Shown here: in pieces, positions 54,410-63,917 of the stretch
Layout of the letters: the number at the start of each line of letters is the position of its first letter
Numbering within the stretch: the first letter of the stretch is position 1
From: Oleomonas cavernae
GTDB lineage: Bacteria; Pseudomonadota; Alphaproteobacteria; Zavarziniales; Zavarziniaceae
NCBI RefSeq assembly: GCF_003590945.1
Contig: NZ_QYUK01000011.1
Location: 4,000,909 to 4,064,908 of the forward strand
Direction of reading: 5' to 3'
Length of the DNA: 64,000 nucleotides
Notes under the pieces: generated by a model
What the model was told of the DNA's origin: nothing
The model's database searches: none
The model's input: the letters and a program-made list of their open reading frames with translations, nothing else
Program-made: the position numbers and the translations under genes

Positions 54410-55297
54410 TCAGGCCGGCTTCTCCAGGACCATCCAGAATTCGTTGTGGTCGCGCAGGGTGTCGTAGAGCCGCAGCGGCCGCAGGCGGCAATGGCCCAGG
54501 GCCACCAGCATGGCCATGATCGCGCGCATGCTGGCCGGGGTGAAATACCAGGCATGGACGTCGAGATAGCGGCCGGCCGAATTCCGGTAGAGTTCGAGGG
54601 CATGGGCCACGCGCTCGGTCGCCAGGGCGGGTGCCGGGCCGTGATCGCCCGCCCAATGGCGCACGCAGCCGTTGTGGGTGGTCAGGGCCACATGTTCGAT
54701 CACCGCCCGCAGCGTGTGCACGCGCCGCGCCGAGGCATGGGCGTCGAGCACGTCGGCGATGGTGCTCTCGGCGATGTAGTAGTCGAAGCAATAGCGCTTG
54801 TCGGGCACGATCACGAAATAGCGCCCGCCCGGCTTCAGGCGCCGCTCGACACAGGCCAGATGATGAATGAAGTCGGGGCTGTGCTCGATGTTGTGGCTGC
54901 TGACCACCACGTCGAAGGTCTCGCCGATGCTGTCGAGATCGCCGGTCGGCGAGACATGGTGAATGTCGGGGATGGTCGACGGGTCGAGGCCGTGCTCGCC
55001 CGCCCGCGCCACCAACTCGGGCTTGGTCAGGACATCGAAATAGCGCACCTGCGGCCCCGACAGGATGGGGGCGTTGAACGGGCCGATTTCCAGCGCGCTG
55101 AGGTGCGGGCGGATCAGCGCGGTGAAATCCCCCCGGCAGCGCAGGCTGTTGGTCCGGCGCCCCTCGGCCCGGCCCCACTGCCGGTAGTGGGACAGCAGCA
55201 ACTCGTCCGACATGACCGACAGGTCGGGATAGGTCGAGCGATAGCAGGCCGCATCGAATTCCAGCGGCAGGTCGTTTGCGGGGGGCAGCGCGTTCAT
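54410..55297 (-). CDS. SAM-dependent methyltransferase with an N-terminal glycan-enzyme-like motif
   Basis: The 295-residue protein has a class I methyltransferase core: LEIGPFNAPIL, DVVVSSHNIEHSPDFIHHLACVERRLKPGGRYFVIVPDKRYCFDYY. The first 50 residues contain FDAACYRSTYPDLS...LLSHYRQWGRAEGRR. I have seen this FxxxxYRxxYPDL/HYxxxGRxEGR pattern in proteins linked to polysaccharide or glycosyl transfer, so a sugar or glycan substrate is a reasonable guess. ATG 55297 is chosen over an upstream TTG. It is divergent from the rimP operon. Confidence 0.82.
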   Translation of the reverse strand: MNALPPANDLPLEFDAACYRSTYPDLSVMSDELLLSHYRQWGRAEGRRTNSLRCRGDFTALIRPHLSALEIGPFNAPILSGPQVRYFDVLTKPELVARAGEHGLDPSTIPDIHHVSPTGDLDSIGETFDVVVSSHNIEHSPDFIHHLACVERRLKPGGRYFVIVPDKRYCFDYYIAESTIADVLDAHASARRVHTLRAVIEHVALTTHNGCVRHWAGDHGPAPALATERVAHALELYRNSAGRYLDVHAWYFTPASMRAIMAMLVALGHCRLRPLRLYDTLRDHNEFWMVLEKPA

Positions 55298-55416
55298 GGG
55301 GCCTGATTCTGGGGCATTCGGGCGCCAAATCAACAGCCGCGCGGCGGCACCGACCGGCAATCCGGGGAAGGTACTTGAAAATTGCCGCGTTCCCCTGTAG
55401 ATCAGCGCTCACATAG

Positions 55417-55467
55417 CCCGAGTGTGACCCTCGGGATGAGACGGAAGCGGGCCACACGGCCCGCTTC
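55417..55467 (+). ncRNA. rimP leader with two hairpins (putative attenuator)
   Basis: The first hairpin is CCCGAG (55417-55422)/CTCGGG (55430-55435). The second is the perfect 10-bp stem GAAGCGGGCC (55444-55453)/GGCCCGCTTC (55458-55467) with loop ACAC, followed by GTCGTTTC. They lie 42-92 bp before rimP. Leader attenuators have been proposed upstream of rimP (rimP-leader class), and these hairpins would fit an anti-terminator/terminator pair that lets NusA control its own operon. I could not check the match. Confidence 0.55.
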
Positions 55468-55508
55468 GTCGTTTCAAAGACCCTGCCACTCAAGGATATC
55501 GCTGACGC

Positions 55509-56087
55509 ATGGAACTGACCGCCCGAATTGCCGCCTTGATCGAACCCTCGCTGTTGTCGATGGGCTTCCTTCTGGTGCGAGTCCGGTTCGGCGGCGCCAG
55601 GCGCCCGACCCTGCAGATCATGGCCGAGCGGCCCGACGGCACCATGAGTGTCGAGGATTGCGCCGAGGTCAGCCGGGCGGTATCGGCGATCCTGGACGTT
55701 GAAGACCCGATCACCAGCGAGTATGTCCTGGAAGTGTCGTCGCCCGGCATCGACCGGCCCTTGATGAAGCTCGAAGACTATCGCCGGTTCGGCGGCTACG
55801 AGGCCAAGATCGAGACGGTCCTGCCGGTCGAGGGGCGCAAGCGCTACCGTGGCCGCATTCGCGGGGTCGAGGGCGAGGATATCCTGGTCGAGGTCGACGG
55901 CACGCTCTACCGGCTGCCCTTCTCCCTGATCGGCGAGGCCCGCTTGGTCCTGACCGACGACCTGATCGAGGCCAGCCTCAAGGGTGCGCTGCCGCCGCCG
56001 GGTGTCGACGACGAAGACGAAGACGAAGATGAGAATACCGCGGCGCCCGGCGGCGACGCGGCCGCAACGAGCCAAGATCTAAGGTGA
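55509..56087 (+). CDS. rimP: Ribosome maturation factor RimP
   Basis: RimP helps assemble the 30S subunit. The 192-residue protein has the RimP N-terminal domain (ALIEPSLLSMGFLLVRVRFGG, SVEDCAEVSRAVSAILDVEDPITSEYVLEVSSPGIDRPL) and the SH3-like C-terminal domain. A long acidic tail (DDEDEDEDEN) is an extension. It opens the rimP-nusA-infB operon, with nusA beginning 5 bp downstream. Confidence 0.96.
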   Translation: MELTARIAALIEPSLLSMGFLLVRVRFGGARRPTLQIMAERPDGTMSVEDCAEVSRAVSAILDVEDPITSEYVLEVSSPGIDRPLMKLEDYRRFGGYEAKIETVLPVEGRKRYRGRIRGVEGEDILVEVDGTLYRLPFSLIGEARLVLTDDLIEASLKGALPPPGVDDEDEDEDENTAAPGGDAAATSQDLR

Positions 56088-56092
56088 CGACA

Positions 56093-57646
56093 ATGGCAGT
56101 CAGCGCGAACCGGCTGGAACTTCTGCAGATCGCCGACGCGGTCGCCCGCGAGAAATCGATCGACAAGTTCGTCGTCCTCGAGGCGATGGAAGAGGCGATC
56201 CAGAAGGCGGCCCGCTCGCGCTACGGCAGCGAGAACGAGATCCGCGCCGAAATCGACCCCAAGACCGGCGACATCCGCCTCTATCGCCTGCTCGAAGTGG
56301 TCGAGATGGTGGAGAACGACGCCACCCAGATCCCCCTGGAAGAGGCCCTGGCCCGCAACCCGGCCGCCCAGGTCGGTGACTTCCTGTCGGAAGCCCTGCC
56401 GCCGCTGGATTTCGGCCGCATCGCCGCCCAGACCGCCAAGCAGGTGATCGTGCAGAAGGTGCGCGATGCCGAGCGCGACCGCCAGTACGAGGAATACAAG
56501 GACCGCATCGGCGAGATCGTCAACGGCATCGTCAAGCGCGTCGAATACGGCAACGTGGTGGTCGACCTGGGCCGCGCCGAGGCGATCATGCGCCGCGACG
56601 AAGGCCTGCCGCGCGAGACCTTCCACAACGGCGACCGCGCCCGCGCCTATGTCTATGATGTGCGCCGCGAGGCCCGCGGCCCGCAGATCTTCCTCTCCCG
56701 CACCCATCCGCAGTTCATGGCCAAGCTGTTTGCCCAGGAAGTGCCGGAAGTCTATGACGGCGTGATCGAGATCAAGGCCGTGGCCCGCGATCCCTCCAGC
56801 CGCGCCAAGATCGCCGTGATCAGCCGCGACTCGTCGATCGACCCGGTCGGCGCCTGCGTCGGCATGCGCGGCAGCCGCGTCCAGGCCGTGGTCGGCGAAT
56901 TGCAGGGCGAGAAGATCGACATCATCGAATGGTCGCCCGATCCGGCGACCTTCATCGTCAACGCGCTGGCCCCCGCCGAAGTCTCCAAGGTGGTGCTGGA
57001 CGAGGACACCAAGCGCATCGAGGTGGTGGTGCCGGACGACCAGCTTTCGCTGGCCATCGGCCGCCGCGGCCAGAATGTCCGCCTGGCCTCGCAGCTCACC
57101 GGCTGGGACATCGACATCCTGACCGAGGCCGAAGAGTCGACAAGGCGCCAGGAAGAGTTCCGCGCCAAGTCCGAGATGTTCGCCCGCGACCTCGACGTCG
57201 AGGAGACCATCGCCCAGTTGCTGGCGGCCGAAGGCTTCACCTCGATCGAGGAAGTCGCCTATGTCGCCGAGGACGAGCTTTCGGGCATCCAGGGCTTCGA
57301 CGAGGAAATCGCCGGCGCCCTGCAGGCCCGCGCCCGCGAGAAGATCGACGAGCGCGATGCCCGCTTCGAGGTGGAACGCAAGGAGATGGGGGTCGAGGAC
57401 GCCGTCGCCGCGCTGCCGAACATGACCCCGTCGATGCTGGTGGTGCTGGGCAAGGCCGGCGTCAAGACACTGGACGACTTCGCCGATCTAGCGACGGACG
57501 AGCTGACCAGCCCCAAGGACGGGCTGCTGAAGGACTTCGATCTCGACGACGCGACCGCGACCGAAATGGTCATGGCCGCCCGCGCCCACTGGTTTGCCGA
57601 TGAGGAGGAGGACGATGAACAGACCTCCTCTGACGCCATCGCCTGA
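56093..57646 (+). CDS. nusA: Transcription termination/antitermination factor NusA
   Basis: NusA binds RNA polymerase and modulates pausing, termination and antitermination. The 517-residue protein has the N-terminal polymerase-binding domain and the S1 domain (about residues 130-200). Two KH domains follow ([20 protein letters not shown] and [20 protein letters not shown]), then two C-terminal helix-hairpin-helix repeats and an acidic end. ATG 56093 with AAGG eight bases upstream is preferred to GTG 56084. Confidence 0.97.
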   Translation: MAVSANRLELLQIADAVAREKSIDKFVVLEAMEEAIQKAARSRYGSENEIRAEIDPKTGDIRLYRLLEVVEMVENDATQIPLEEALARNPAAQVGDFLSEALPPLDFGRIAAQTAKQVIVQKVRDAERDRQYEEYKDRIGEIVNGIVKRVEYGNVVVDLGRAEAIMRRDEGLPRETFHNGDRARAYVYDVRREARGPQIFLSRTHPQFMAKLFAQEVPEVYDGVIEIKAVARDPSSRAKIAVISRDSSIDPVGACVGMRGSRVQAVVGELQGEKIDIIEWSPDPATFIVNALAPAEVSKVVLDEDTKRIEVVVPDDQLSLAIGRRGQNVRLASQLTGWDIDILTEAEESTRRQEEFRAKSEMFARDLDVEETIAQLLAAEGFTSIEEVAYVAEDELSGIQGFDEEIAGALQARAREKIDERDARFEVERKEMGVEDAVAALPNMTPSMLVVLGKAGVKTLDDFADLATDELTSPKDGLLKDFDLDDATATEMVMAARAHWFADEEEDDEQTSSDAIA

Positions 57647-58340
57647 CGCCCCGACGCCGTCGGCTGATGCGTCAGCCGACGACGGGCCGGGTCCGATCCG
57701 GCGTTGCATCGCGACAGGAGATAAGCTCCCGCGCGAGACGATGATCCGCTATGTCGTGAGCCCGGGCGGGGAGCTGGTGCCGGACCTCAAGGCCGTGCTG
57801 CCGGGCCGAGGTTTCTGGACCCAGGCCTCGCGCGCGGCGGTGGATCTTGCGCTGAAGAAGGGCCTGTTCCGCAAGGCGGCGGCGCGCGGCGGGCTGGACG
57901 GCCAGCTGACCCTGCCCGAAGGCCTGAGCGACCGGCTTGAACTGCTCTTGACCCGCCGGTGCCTGGATTTTCTGGGCCTGGCGCGGCGGGCCGGCGAGGT
58001 CATCGCTGGTTTCGACAAGATCGAGACCTATATACGAAAGTCGGCCCCTGGCCTGCCCCCCATTGGCGCGCTGCTGGCCGCCAGCGACGGTGCCGCGGAC
58101 GGCAAGCGAAAGCTGAAGCAACTGGCCCGCGACACACCGCGGATCGAGATCCTGACCTGCGCCGAATTGAGTTTGGCTTTGGGCCGGGAAAATGTCATAC
58201 ATGCTGCCTTCAAACCCGGCCGGTTGGCAGACCAATTTCTTGGCGAGGCACGGCGCCTCGCCGGGTTTCGTGTATTGGATGCAGCTTTTACCGCTGCGAA
58301 TGCCCTGGGTCGGGGCGTAGACGGAATGATCGATGAGTGA
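57615..58340 (+). CDS. YlxR-family (DUF448) protein fused to a ribosomal L7Ae-like domain
   Basis: The 241-residue protein has an N-terminal YlxR/DUF448 domain with the signature RRCIATGDKLPRETMIRYV and PGRGFWTQASRAAVDLAL. A C-terminal L7Ae/YlxQ-like RNA-binding domain has LDFLGLARRAGEVIAGFDK and ALLAASDGAADGKRKL. In Firmicutes these are separate genes (ylxR, ylxQ). The fusion is usual in alphaproteobacteria. It starts inside nusA (32-bp overlap) after GAGGAGGA and overlaps infB by eight bases. It probably binds RNA or RNase P. Confidence 0.94.
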   Translation: MNRPPLTPSPDAPTPSADASADDGPGPIRRCIATGDKLPRETMIRYVVSPGGELVPDLKAVLPGRGFWTQASRAAVDLALKKGLFRKAAARGGLDGQLTLPEGLSDRLELLLTRRCLDFLGLARRAGEVIAGFDKIETYIRKSAPGLPPIGALLAASDGAADGKRKLKQLARDTPRIEILTCAELSLALGRENVIHAAFKPGRLADQFLGEARRLAGFRVLDAAFTAANALGRGVDGMIDE

Positions 58341-61300
58341 CGTCAAGGATAACGACGAGAAGAAGCTGAGCCTCGGTGGCTCGCGCCCGACGCTTCAAAT
58401 GAAGAAGCCGTCCGTGGAAACCGGACAGGTGCGTCAAAGCTTCTCGCATGGCCGGTCGAAGCCGGTTCTCGTCGAGCATAAGCGCAAGCGCATGGTCGAA
58501 CCCGGCCATGGCACCCCGCCCCCGCGCCGGCCGCTGCCGCGGCGCCGGCGGCACCGCGCCCTGTCGCCCCCGTGGCCCCGGCCGCCAGCGCGCCTGTCGC
58601 CAGCAGCGCCCCGGCCCTCAGCACCCCCGCGCCCAGGCCGGCACCCGAGCCGGTTGTGGTCGAGGCGGCACCGTCGCCCGTCGCCGCCGCCCCTGCGGCC
58701 GAGACCGAGGCGAACCGCCCGGCACCCCGTGCCGAGGCCGGCCTGCCCCGCATCATCGAGGCCAGCGCGCCCGTGGTGCGTCCCAAGATCCTAGGCGAAG
58801 CCCCGGTGCGCCGGCCCGAAGCCGCGGCCACCCCGGCCCCGCAGGCGACCGGTCCCCGGCCCTCGCCCAACCAGGGCGCCCCCGCCACCGTCGTCCGCTC
58901 GGGCCAGAACGGCCGCGGCGCCCCGCCGGCCCGCGGCACCCAAACGGCGTCGCCGGTCCGCGGCGCCCAGCCGGCATCGCCGGCTCGCGGTGCCCAACCG
59001 GCACCGGCCGGACGCGGGCCGCAGCCCGCTGCCCCCGCGACCCCGCCGCGCCCCAGCGCCCAGGCCCAGACCAAGGGCCGGGTAGTGCTGCGCACCCTGA
59101 CGGACGAGGAAAAGGCCACCCGCTCGCGCGCCCTGGAGGGGGCCCGCGTCGCCGAGGAACGCGCCCGCCAGCTTGCCGAGATCGACGCCAAGCGCCGCCT
59201 GATCGACGATGCCCGCCAGGCCGAGGAACGGGCCGCGGCGGAACGCCGCCAGCAGGAAGAAGAGGCCCGCCGCAAGACCGACGAGGATGCCCGTCGCAAG
59301 GCCGAGGCCGAAGCCGCCCGTCGGCTGGAAAGCGAACCCGGCGCGGCCAGCCGCCCGGCCGCCGCCGACGACGACGCCACGACGGCCCGCCCGGCGACCA
59401 GCCGCGGCCCCGGCAGCCTGCCGCGCGTGCTCGACGACGAAGATCGCCCACGGCCCAAGCGCCCCGGCACCGGCGGCCCGCTGAAGGTCGCTCCCAAGGC
59501 TGCCGCGCCCAAGCCGACGCCCCGCGGCGACGACAAGCGCCGTTCCGGCCGCGTCAACGTGACCGCCGCCCTGGAAGGCGGCGACGAGCGCCAGCGCTCG
59601 CTCGCCTCCATGCGCCGCCGGATCGAGCGCGAAAAGCGCCAGATGCGCGGCATGGAGGAGAAGGTCAAGATCGTCCGCGACGTGGTGGTGCCTGAAATCA
59701 TCACGGTGCAGGAACTGGCCAACCGCATGGCCGAGCGCGGCGCCGACGTGATCAAGCAGTTGATGCGCCTGGGCGTGATGGCGACCATCAACCAGTCGAT
59801 CGATGCCGACACCGCCGAATTGGTGGTTCAGGAATTCGGCCACCGCTTCAAGCGCGTGTCCGATAGCGACGTCGAAATCGGCCTGGAAGGCGAAGTCGAC
59901 CACGACGATCACCTGGAGCCGCGTGCCCCGGTGGTGACCGTCATGGGCCACGTCGACCACGGCAAGACCTCGCTGCTCGACGCCCTGCGCTCGACCGACG
60001 TGGCCGCCGGCGAAGCGGGTGGCATCACCCAGCACATCGGCGCCTACCAGGTGAAGCTGTCGACCGGCCAGAAGATCACCTTCCTCGACACGCCCGGCCA
60101 CGAGGCCTTCACCGCCATGCGCGCCCGCGGCGCCAAGGCGACGGATATCGTGGTCCTGGTGGTTGCGGCCGACGACGGCATCATGCCCCAGACGATCGAG
60201 GCGATCCGCCATGCCCGGGCGGCCAACGTGCCGATGGTCGTGGCCATCAACAAGATCGACAAGCCCGACGCCAACCCCAACAAGGTGCGCCAGGCCCTGT
60301 TGCAGCATGAAGTGATCGTCGAGGAACTGGGCGGCGAGGTCCAGGCGATCGAGGTTTCGGCCAAGAGCCGGGTCGGCCTCGACAAGCTCGAAGAGGCGAT
60401 CCTGCTCCAGGCCGAAATCCTGGAACTGCGCGCCAATCCCGATCGCGACGCCGCCGGCGTGGTGATCGAGGCCAAGCTGGACCGTGGCCGCGGCCCGGTC
60501 GCGACCGTGCTGGTCCAGAAGGGCACGCTGAAGATCGGCGACATCTTCGTGGCCGGCGGCGAGTGGGGCAAGGTTCGCGCCCTGATCGACGACCACGGCA
60601 AGCAGCGCCCGTCGGCCGGCCCGTCCGAGCCGGTCGAAGTGCTGGGCCTGACCGGCGCGCCGGCGGCCGGCGACGAGTTCCAGGTGGTCGAGAGCGAAGT
60701 CCGCGCCCGCGAGGTCACGGCCTTCCGCCAGCGCCGCACCAAGGAACAGCGCGGCGTCACCGTGGCCCGGGCTTCGCTGGAACAGATGTTCTCGAAGATC
60801 AAGGAAGGCCAGGCCAAGGAACTGCCGGTCGTCATCAAGGCCGACGTCCAGGGCTCGCTGGAAGCGATCATCGGCTCGTTGACCAAGATGGGCACCGACG
60901 AGGTGGTGGTCCGCATCCTGCACGACGCGGTCGGTGGCATTACCGAGTCCGACGTCACCCTGGCCAAGGCCTCAAGCGCGCCGATCATCGCGTTCAACGT
61001 CCGCGCCAACAAGCAGGCGCGCGACATGGCCGACCATGAAGGCGTCGAGATCCGCTACTACTCGATCATCTACGACCTGGTCGACGACATCAAAGCCGCC
61101 CTCTCGGGCCTGCTGGCGCCGACGCTCAAGGAAACCTTCCTGGGCAACGCCCAGATCCGCGAGGTCTTCAACATCACGAAGACCGGCAAGGTGGCCGGCT
61201 GCCTGGTCACCGAGGGTCTGGTCAAGCGCGGTGCCAAGGTTCGCCTGATCCGCGACAACGTGGTGATCCACGAGGGCACCCTGTCGACCCTGCGCCGCTT

Positions 61301-61427
61301 CAAGGACGAGGTCAAAGAGGTCAAGGCCGGGTTCGAGTGCGGCATGGCCTTCGAGAACTACGAAGGCATCCAGATCGGCGACGTCATCGAGGCCTTCGAA
61401 ATCGAGGAAGTCGCGCGTACCCTCTAA
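58333..61427 (+). CDS. infB: Translation initiation factor IF-2, apparent frameshift at 58514-58523
   Basis: IF-2 delivers fMet-tRNA to the 30S subunit and is essential. The N-terminus is normal ([19 protein letters not shown], then [16 protein letters not shown]). The frame breaks in the C-runs at 58514-58523 within the Ala/Pro-rich linker and resumes [10 protein letters not shown]... One missing base restores 1031 residues. The charged coiled-coil region (about 250-330) and the G domain follow, with [15 protein letters not shown] and [10 protein letters not shown], then domains II-IV to the normal end [14 protein letters not shown]. Essentiality argues for a sequencing error. The ATG overlaps the ylxR stop. 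Confidence 0.95.
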
Positions 61428-61449
61428 AAGTACCGTCCTTCACGTCATC

Positions 61450-61482
61450 GGGCGGCAGCCACTGCCGCCCGTTTTCGTTTTC
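61450..61482 (+). terminator. Strong hairpin with T-rich tail between infB and rbfA
   Basis: GGGCGGCAG (61450-61458) pairs perfectly with CTGCCGCCC (61462-61470) around CCA, followed by GTTTTCGTTTTC. It has all features of an intrinsic terminator. It stands within an operon that is usually continuous, so it may reduce expression of rbfA and later genes or mark a processing site. Confidence 0.75.
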
Positions 61483-61499
61483 ACCTGAAAGGACAAGAG

Positions 61500-61952
61500 A
61501 TGTCCCGGGATCGGCCTTCTCCCCGCGGCGGCGACAATGCTGCCGACCATCGCGCCGGCAAGCCGGCCGGCCAGCGCCAGTTGCGGGTCGGCGAATTGCT
61601 GCGCCATACCCTGGTCGAGCTGTTGCGCCGCGACGTGATCCACGATCCGCACCTGACCGGCGTCGCCATCACCGTGTCCGAGGTCCGGGTCAGCCCCGAC
61701 CTGAAGAACGCGACCGTGTTCGCCCTGCCCCTGTCGGGCAAGAACACGGCCCAGGTGGTGGGCGCCCTCAATCACGCCGCCAGCTTCATCCGCGGGCAGA
61801 TTTCCAAGGGCACGGAGCTCAAGTTCACCCCTAAGCTGACCTTCGTCGGCGACGAGTCCTTCGACGAGGCGGACCGCATCCGCGCCCTGCTGTCGGCCCC
61901 CCGGGTCAAGCACGACCTGGAGGAAGCCGGCTGGGCCGATGACGAGGACTGA
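61500..61952 (+). CDS. rbfA: Ribosome-binding factor A
   Basis: RbfA is a KH-like factor for 16S rRNA and 30S maturation, important in the cold. The 150-residue protein has RQLRVGELLRHTLVELLRRDVIHDP, VTVSEVRVSPDLKNATVFALPL and the late IRGQISKGTELKFTPKLTFVGDESFDEADRI, all typical. A basic Gly-rich stretch of 20 residues precedes the domain. GAAAGGACAAGAG lies before ATG 61500. Confidence 0.95.
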   Translation: MSRDRPSPRGGDNAADHRAGKPAGQRQLRVGELLRHTLVELLRRDVIHDPHLTGVAITVSEVRVSPDLKNATVFALPLSGKNTAQVVGALNHAASFIRGQISKGTELKFTPKLTFVGDESFDEADRIRALLSAPRVKHDLEEAGWADDED

Positions 61953-61959
61953 ACCGCGC

Positions 61960-62427
61960 ATGAGTATCGAGTCCGTCCGTGCGTTCCTGGCCGCCAAGGC
62001 CCCCGATATCGAGATCCTGGAAACCCTGGAAAGTTCGGCGACCGTGCCCCTGGCCGCCGCCGCCCACGGTGTGGCACCGGGCCAGATCGCCAAGACCCTG
62101 TCCCTGCGCCTGGGCGAGCAGGTGGTGCTGGTCGTCGCCCGCGGCGATGCCCGCCTGGACAACAAGAAATCCAAGGCTGCCTTCGGCGCCAAGCCGCGCA
62201 TGCTCGACGCCCAGGAAGTGGCGGCCCTGACCGGCCATCCGGTGGGCGGCGTCTGCCCCTTCGGCCTGGCCACGCCGCTGCCGGTCTATTGCGACATCTC
62301 GCTCAAAGCCTTCGACGAGGTGGTGCCCGCCGCCGGCTCGACCAACAGCGCCCTGCGCATCAATCCCGACCGGCTGGCCGACCTGGTCGAGGCCAAATGG
62401 GTCGATGTCTGCCAGGACATCGGCTGA
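61960..62427 (+). CDS. YbaK/EbsC-family aminoacyl-tRNA deacylase
   Basis: The 155-residue protein has the YbaK domain, with the catalytic-type lysine Lys45 in GQIAKTLSLRL and the GHPVGGVCPFGL loop that binds the aminoacyl-adenosine. It also has STNSALRINPDRL. Such proteins remove wrongly charged amino acids (for example Cys or Ala from tRNA-Pro). It lies between rbfA and truB, a place where relatives often have no gene. ATG 61960 is used; ATG 61939, overlapping rbfA, is possible. Confidence 0.92.
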   Translation: MSIESVRAFLAAKAPDIEILETLESSATVPLAAAAHGVAPGQIAKTLSLRLGEQVVLVVARGDARLDNKKSKAAFGAKPRMLDAQEVAALTGHPVGGVCPFGLATPLPVYCDISLKAFDEVVPAAGSTNSALRINPDRLADLVEAKWVDVCQDIG

Positions 62428-62430
62428 GGC

Positions 62431-63366
62431 ATGGCCGGCAAACGCAGCAAACGCATCGTCAACGGCTGGGTCATCCTGGACAAGCCCCTGGGGCCGACCT
62501 CGACCCAGGCCCTGGGCAAGGTCCGCTGGGCCTTGAATGCGGCCAAGGGCGGCCATGGCGGCACCCTCGACCCGCTCGCCTCCGGCATTCTGCCGCTGGC
62601 CTTCGGCGAGGCGACCAAGGCCCTGCCCTATGTCGTCGACGCCACCAAGACCTATCGCTTCACCGTCCGCTTCGGCGTGGAAACCACCACGCTGGATGCC
62701 GAAGGCACGGTCACCCGGACCAGCGACCAGCGGCCCGAGACCGCGGCGATCGAGGCCGCACTGCCGGCCTTCCACGGCCTGATCGAGCAGGTCCCGCCGG
62801 CCTTTTCGGCCATCAAGGTGGATGGCGAGCGCGCCTACGACCTGGCCCGGGCCGGCGAGGCGGTCGAACTGGCCGCCCGCCCGGTCGAAATCCTGGGCCT
62901 GCGCATGCTCGACCGGCCCGATGCCGACCATGCCACCTTCGAGGTCGATTGCGGCAAGGGGACCTATGTCCGCTCGCTGGCGCGCGACATTTCGGCGGCG
63001 CTGGGCACGGTCGGCCATGTGGTGATGCTGCGGCGGACCCGGGTCGGGCCATTCGGCGAGGACATGGCGGTGAGCCTGGAGCGGGTCACGAATCTTGTGG
63101 AAAACGAGGGCGTTTTACTTCATACATCGCCCCCTGACGGCATTCTGCTGCCCGTCGTGACTGCGCTGGCCGACATCCCGGCGCTAGCCGTGACGGACGA
63201 AGACGCCCGAGCTCTGAAGGAGGGCCGGTCGATCGGAATGCCGGGCACCGTGCATCAGCGTGGTGAAGACAGCGTGGTTCGCCTGATGGCGCCACGCGGC
63301 CTCATCGCGTTGGGGCGGGTCGACGGCCCGCTTGTTCGCCCGGTGCGCGTTTTCAACCTTGATTGA
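62431..63366 (+). CDS. truB: tRNA pseudouridine(55) synthase
   Basis: TruB makes pseudouridine 55 in the T-loop of tRNA. The 311-residue protein has [20 protein letters not shown] and the catalytic Asp47 in [13 protein letters not shown]. Further motifs are [34 protein letters not shown] and [15 protein letters not shown]-terminal PUA-like part ends at VRVFNLD. It starts 3 bp after the YbaK gene and is followed by rpsO after 11 bp. Confidence 0.97.
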   Translation: MAGKRSKRIVNGWVILDKPLGPTSTQALGKVRWALNAAKGGHGGTLDPLASGILPLAFGEATKALPYVVDATKTYRFTVRFGVETTTLDAEGTVTRTSDQRPETAAIEAALPAFHGLIEQVPPAFSAIKVDGERAYDLARAGEAVELAARPVEILGLRMLDRPDADHATFEVDCGKGTYVRSLARDISAALGTVGHVVMLRRTRVGPFGEDMAVSLERVTNLVENEGVLLHTSPPDGILLPVVTALADIPALAVTDEDARALKEGRSIGMPGTVHQRGEDSVVRLMAPRGLIALGRVDGPLVRPVRVFNLD

Positions 63367-63377
63367 GGAGATCCTCG

Positions 63378-63647
63378 ATGTCGATTGCTGCAGAGCGCAA
63401 AGTCGCTCTTGTCAAAGAGTACGCCACCCACGAGGGCGACACCGGTTCGCCGGAAGTACAGGTCGCGGTCCTGACGGAACGCATCGTCAACCTCACGGAA
63501 CATTTCAAGGCCCACAAGAAGGACAACCACTCGCGTCGTGGCCTTCTGATGATGGTGTCCCAGCGCCGCAGCCTGCTCGACTACCTCAAGCGCAAGGACG
63601 CCAAGCGCTATGAGGCACTGATCGGTCGCCTGGGCCTGCGTAAGTAA
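63378..63647 (+). CDS. rpsO: 30S ribosomal protein S15
   Basis: S15 binds 16S rRNA early in 30S assembly. The 89-residue protein has the full S15 pattern: [54 protein letters not shown] and [15 protein letters not shown] 63378 follows TTGAGGAGATC. It lies directly after truB in the conserved truB-rpsO-pnp order. Confidence 0.98.
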   Translation: MSIAAERKVALVKEYATHEGDTGSPEVQVAVLTERIVNLTEHFKAHKKDNHSRRGLLMMVSQRRSLLDYLKRKDAKRYEALIGRLGLRK

Positions 63648-63917
63648 CGATTTCGGGCGGACGATGCGTAACGCGCTCCGCCCAACGGCCAAACGGGGCC
63701 CGGACAGGACACCGCTCTTTTAAGCAGCGGTGGCCCGGTCCGGGCCCTTCGCTCATTCGGGGGGATGCCCGGAACATGCCGCGCGGGGCCTTTGTGGCCC
63801 GGGCGCGGTTCACCGGGTGCGCCGGCCAAGGCCGCCACCCACATGAAGGCGCGGGCGGCAGGGCCGTTCGCGAAGGGGGCCGGCGCAAGGGCGCAGGGCT
63901 CCTTGGAAGGAAGACAA
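63648..63917 (+). promoter_or_regulatory. Structured rpsO-pnp intergenic leader
   Basis: This 270-bp region has two large hairpins. The first pairs GGGCCCGGAC (63696-63705) with GTCCGGGCCC (63738-63747) and encloses an inner stem CACCGCT/AGCGGTG (63710-63716, 63726-63732). The second pairs CCGCGCGGGGCC (63779-63790) with GGCCCGGGCGCGG (63796-63808) and has a one-base bulge. In E. coli the pnp leader is cut by RNase III and then used for PNPase autoregulation. This structure may serve the same purpose. Confidence 0.65.
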
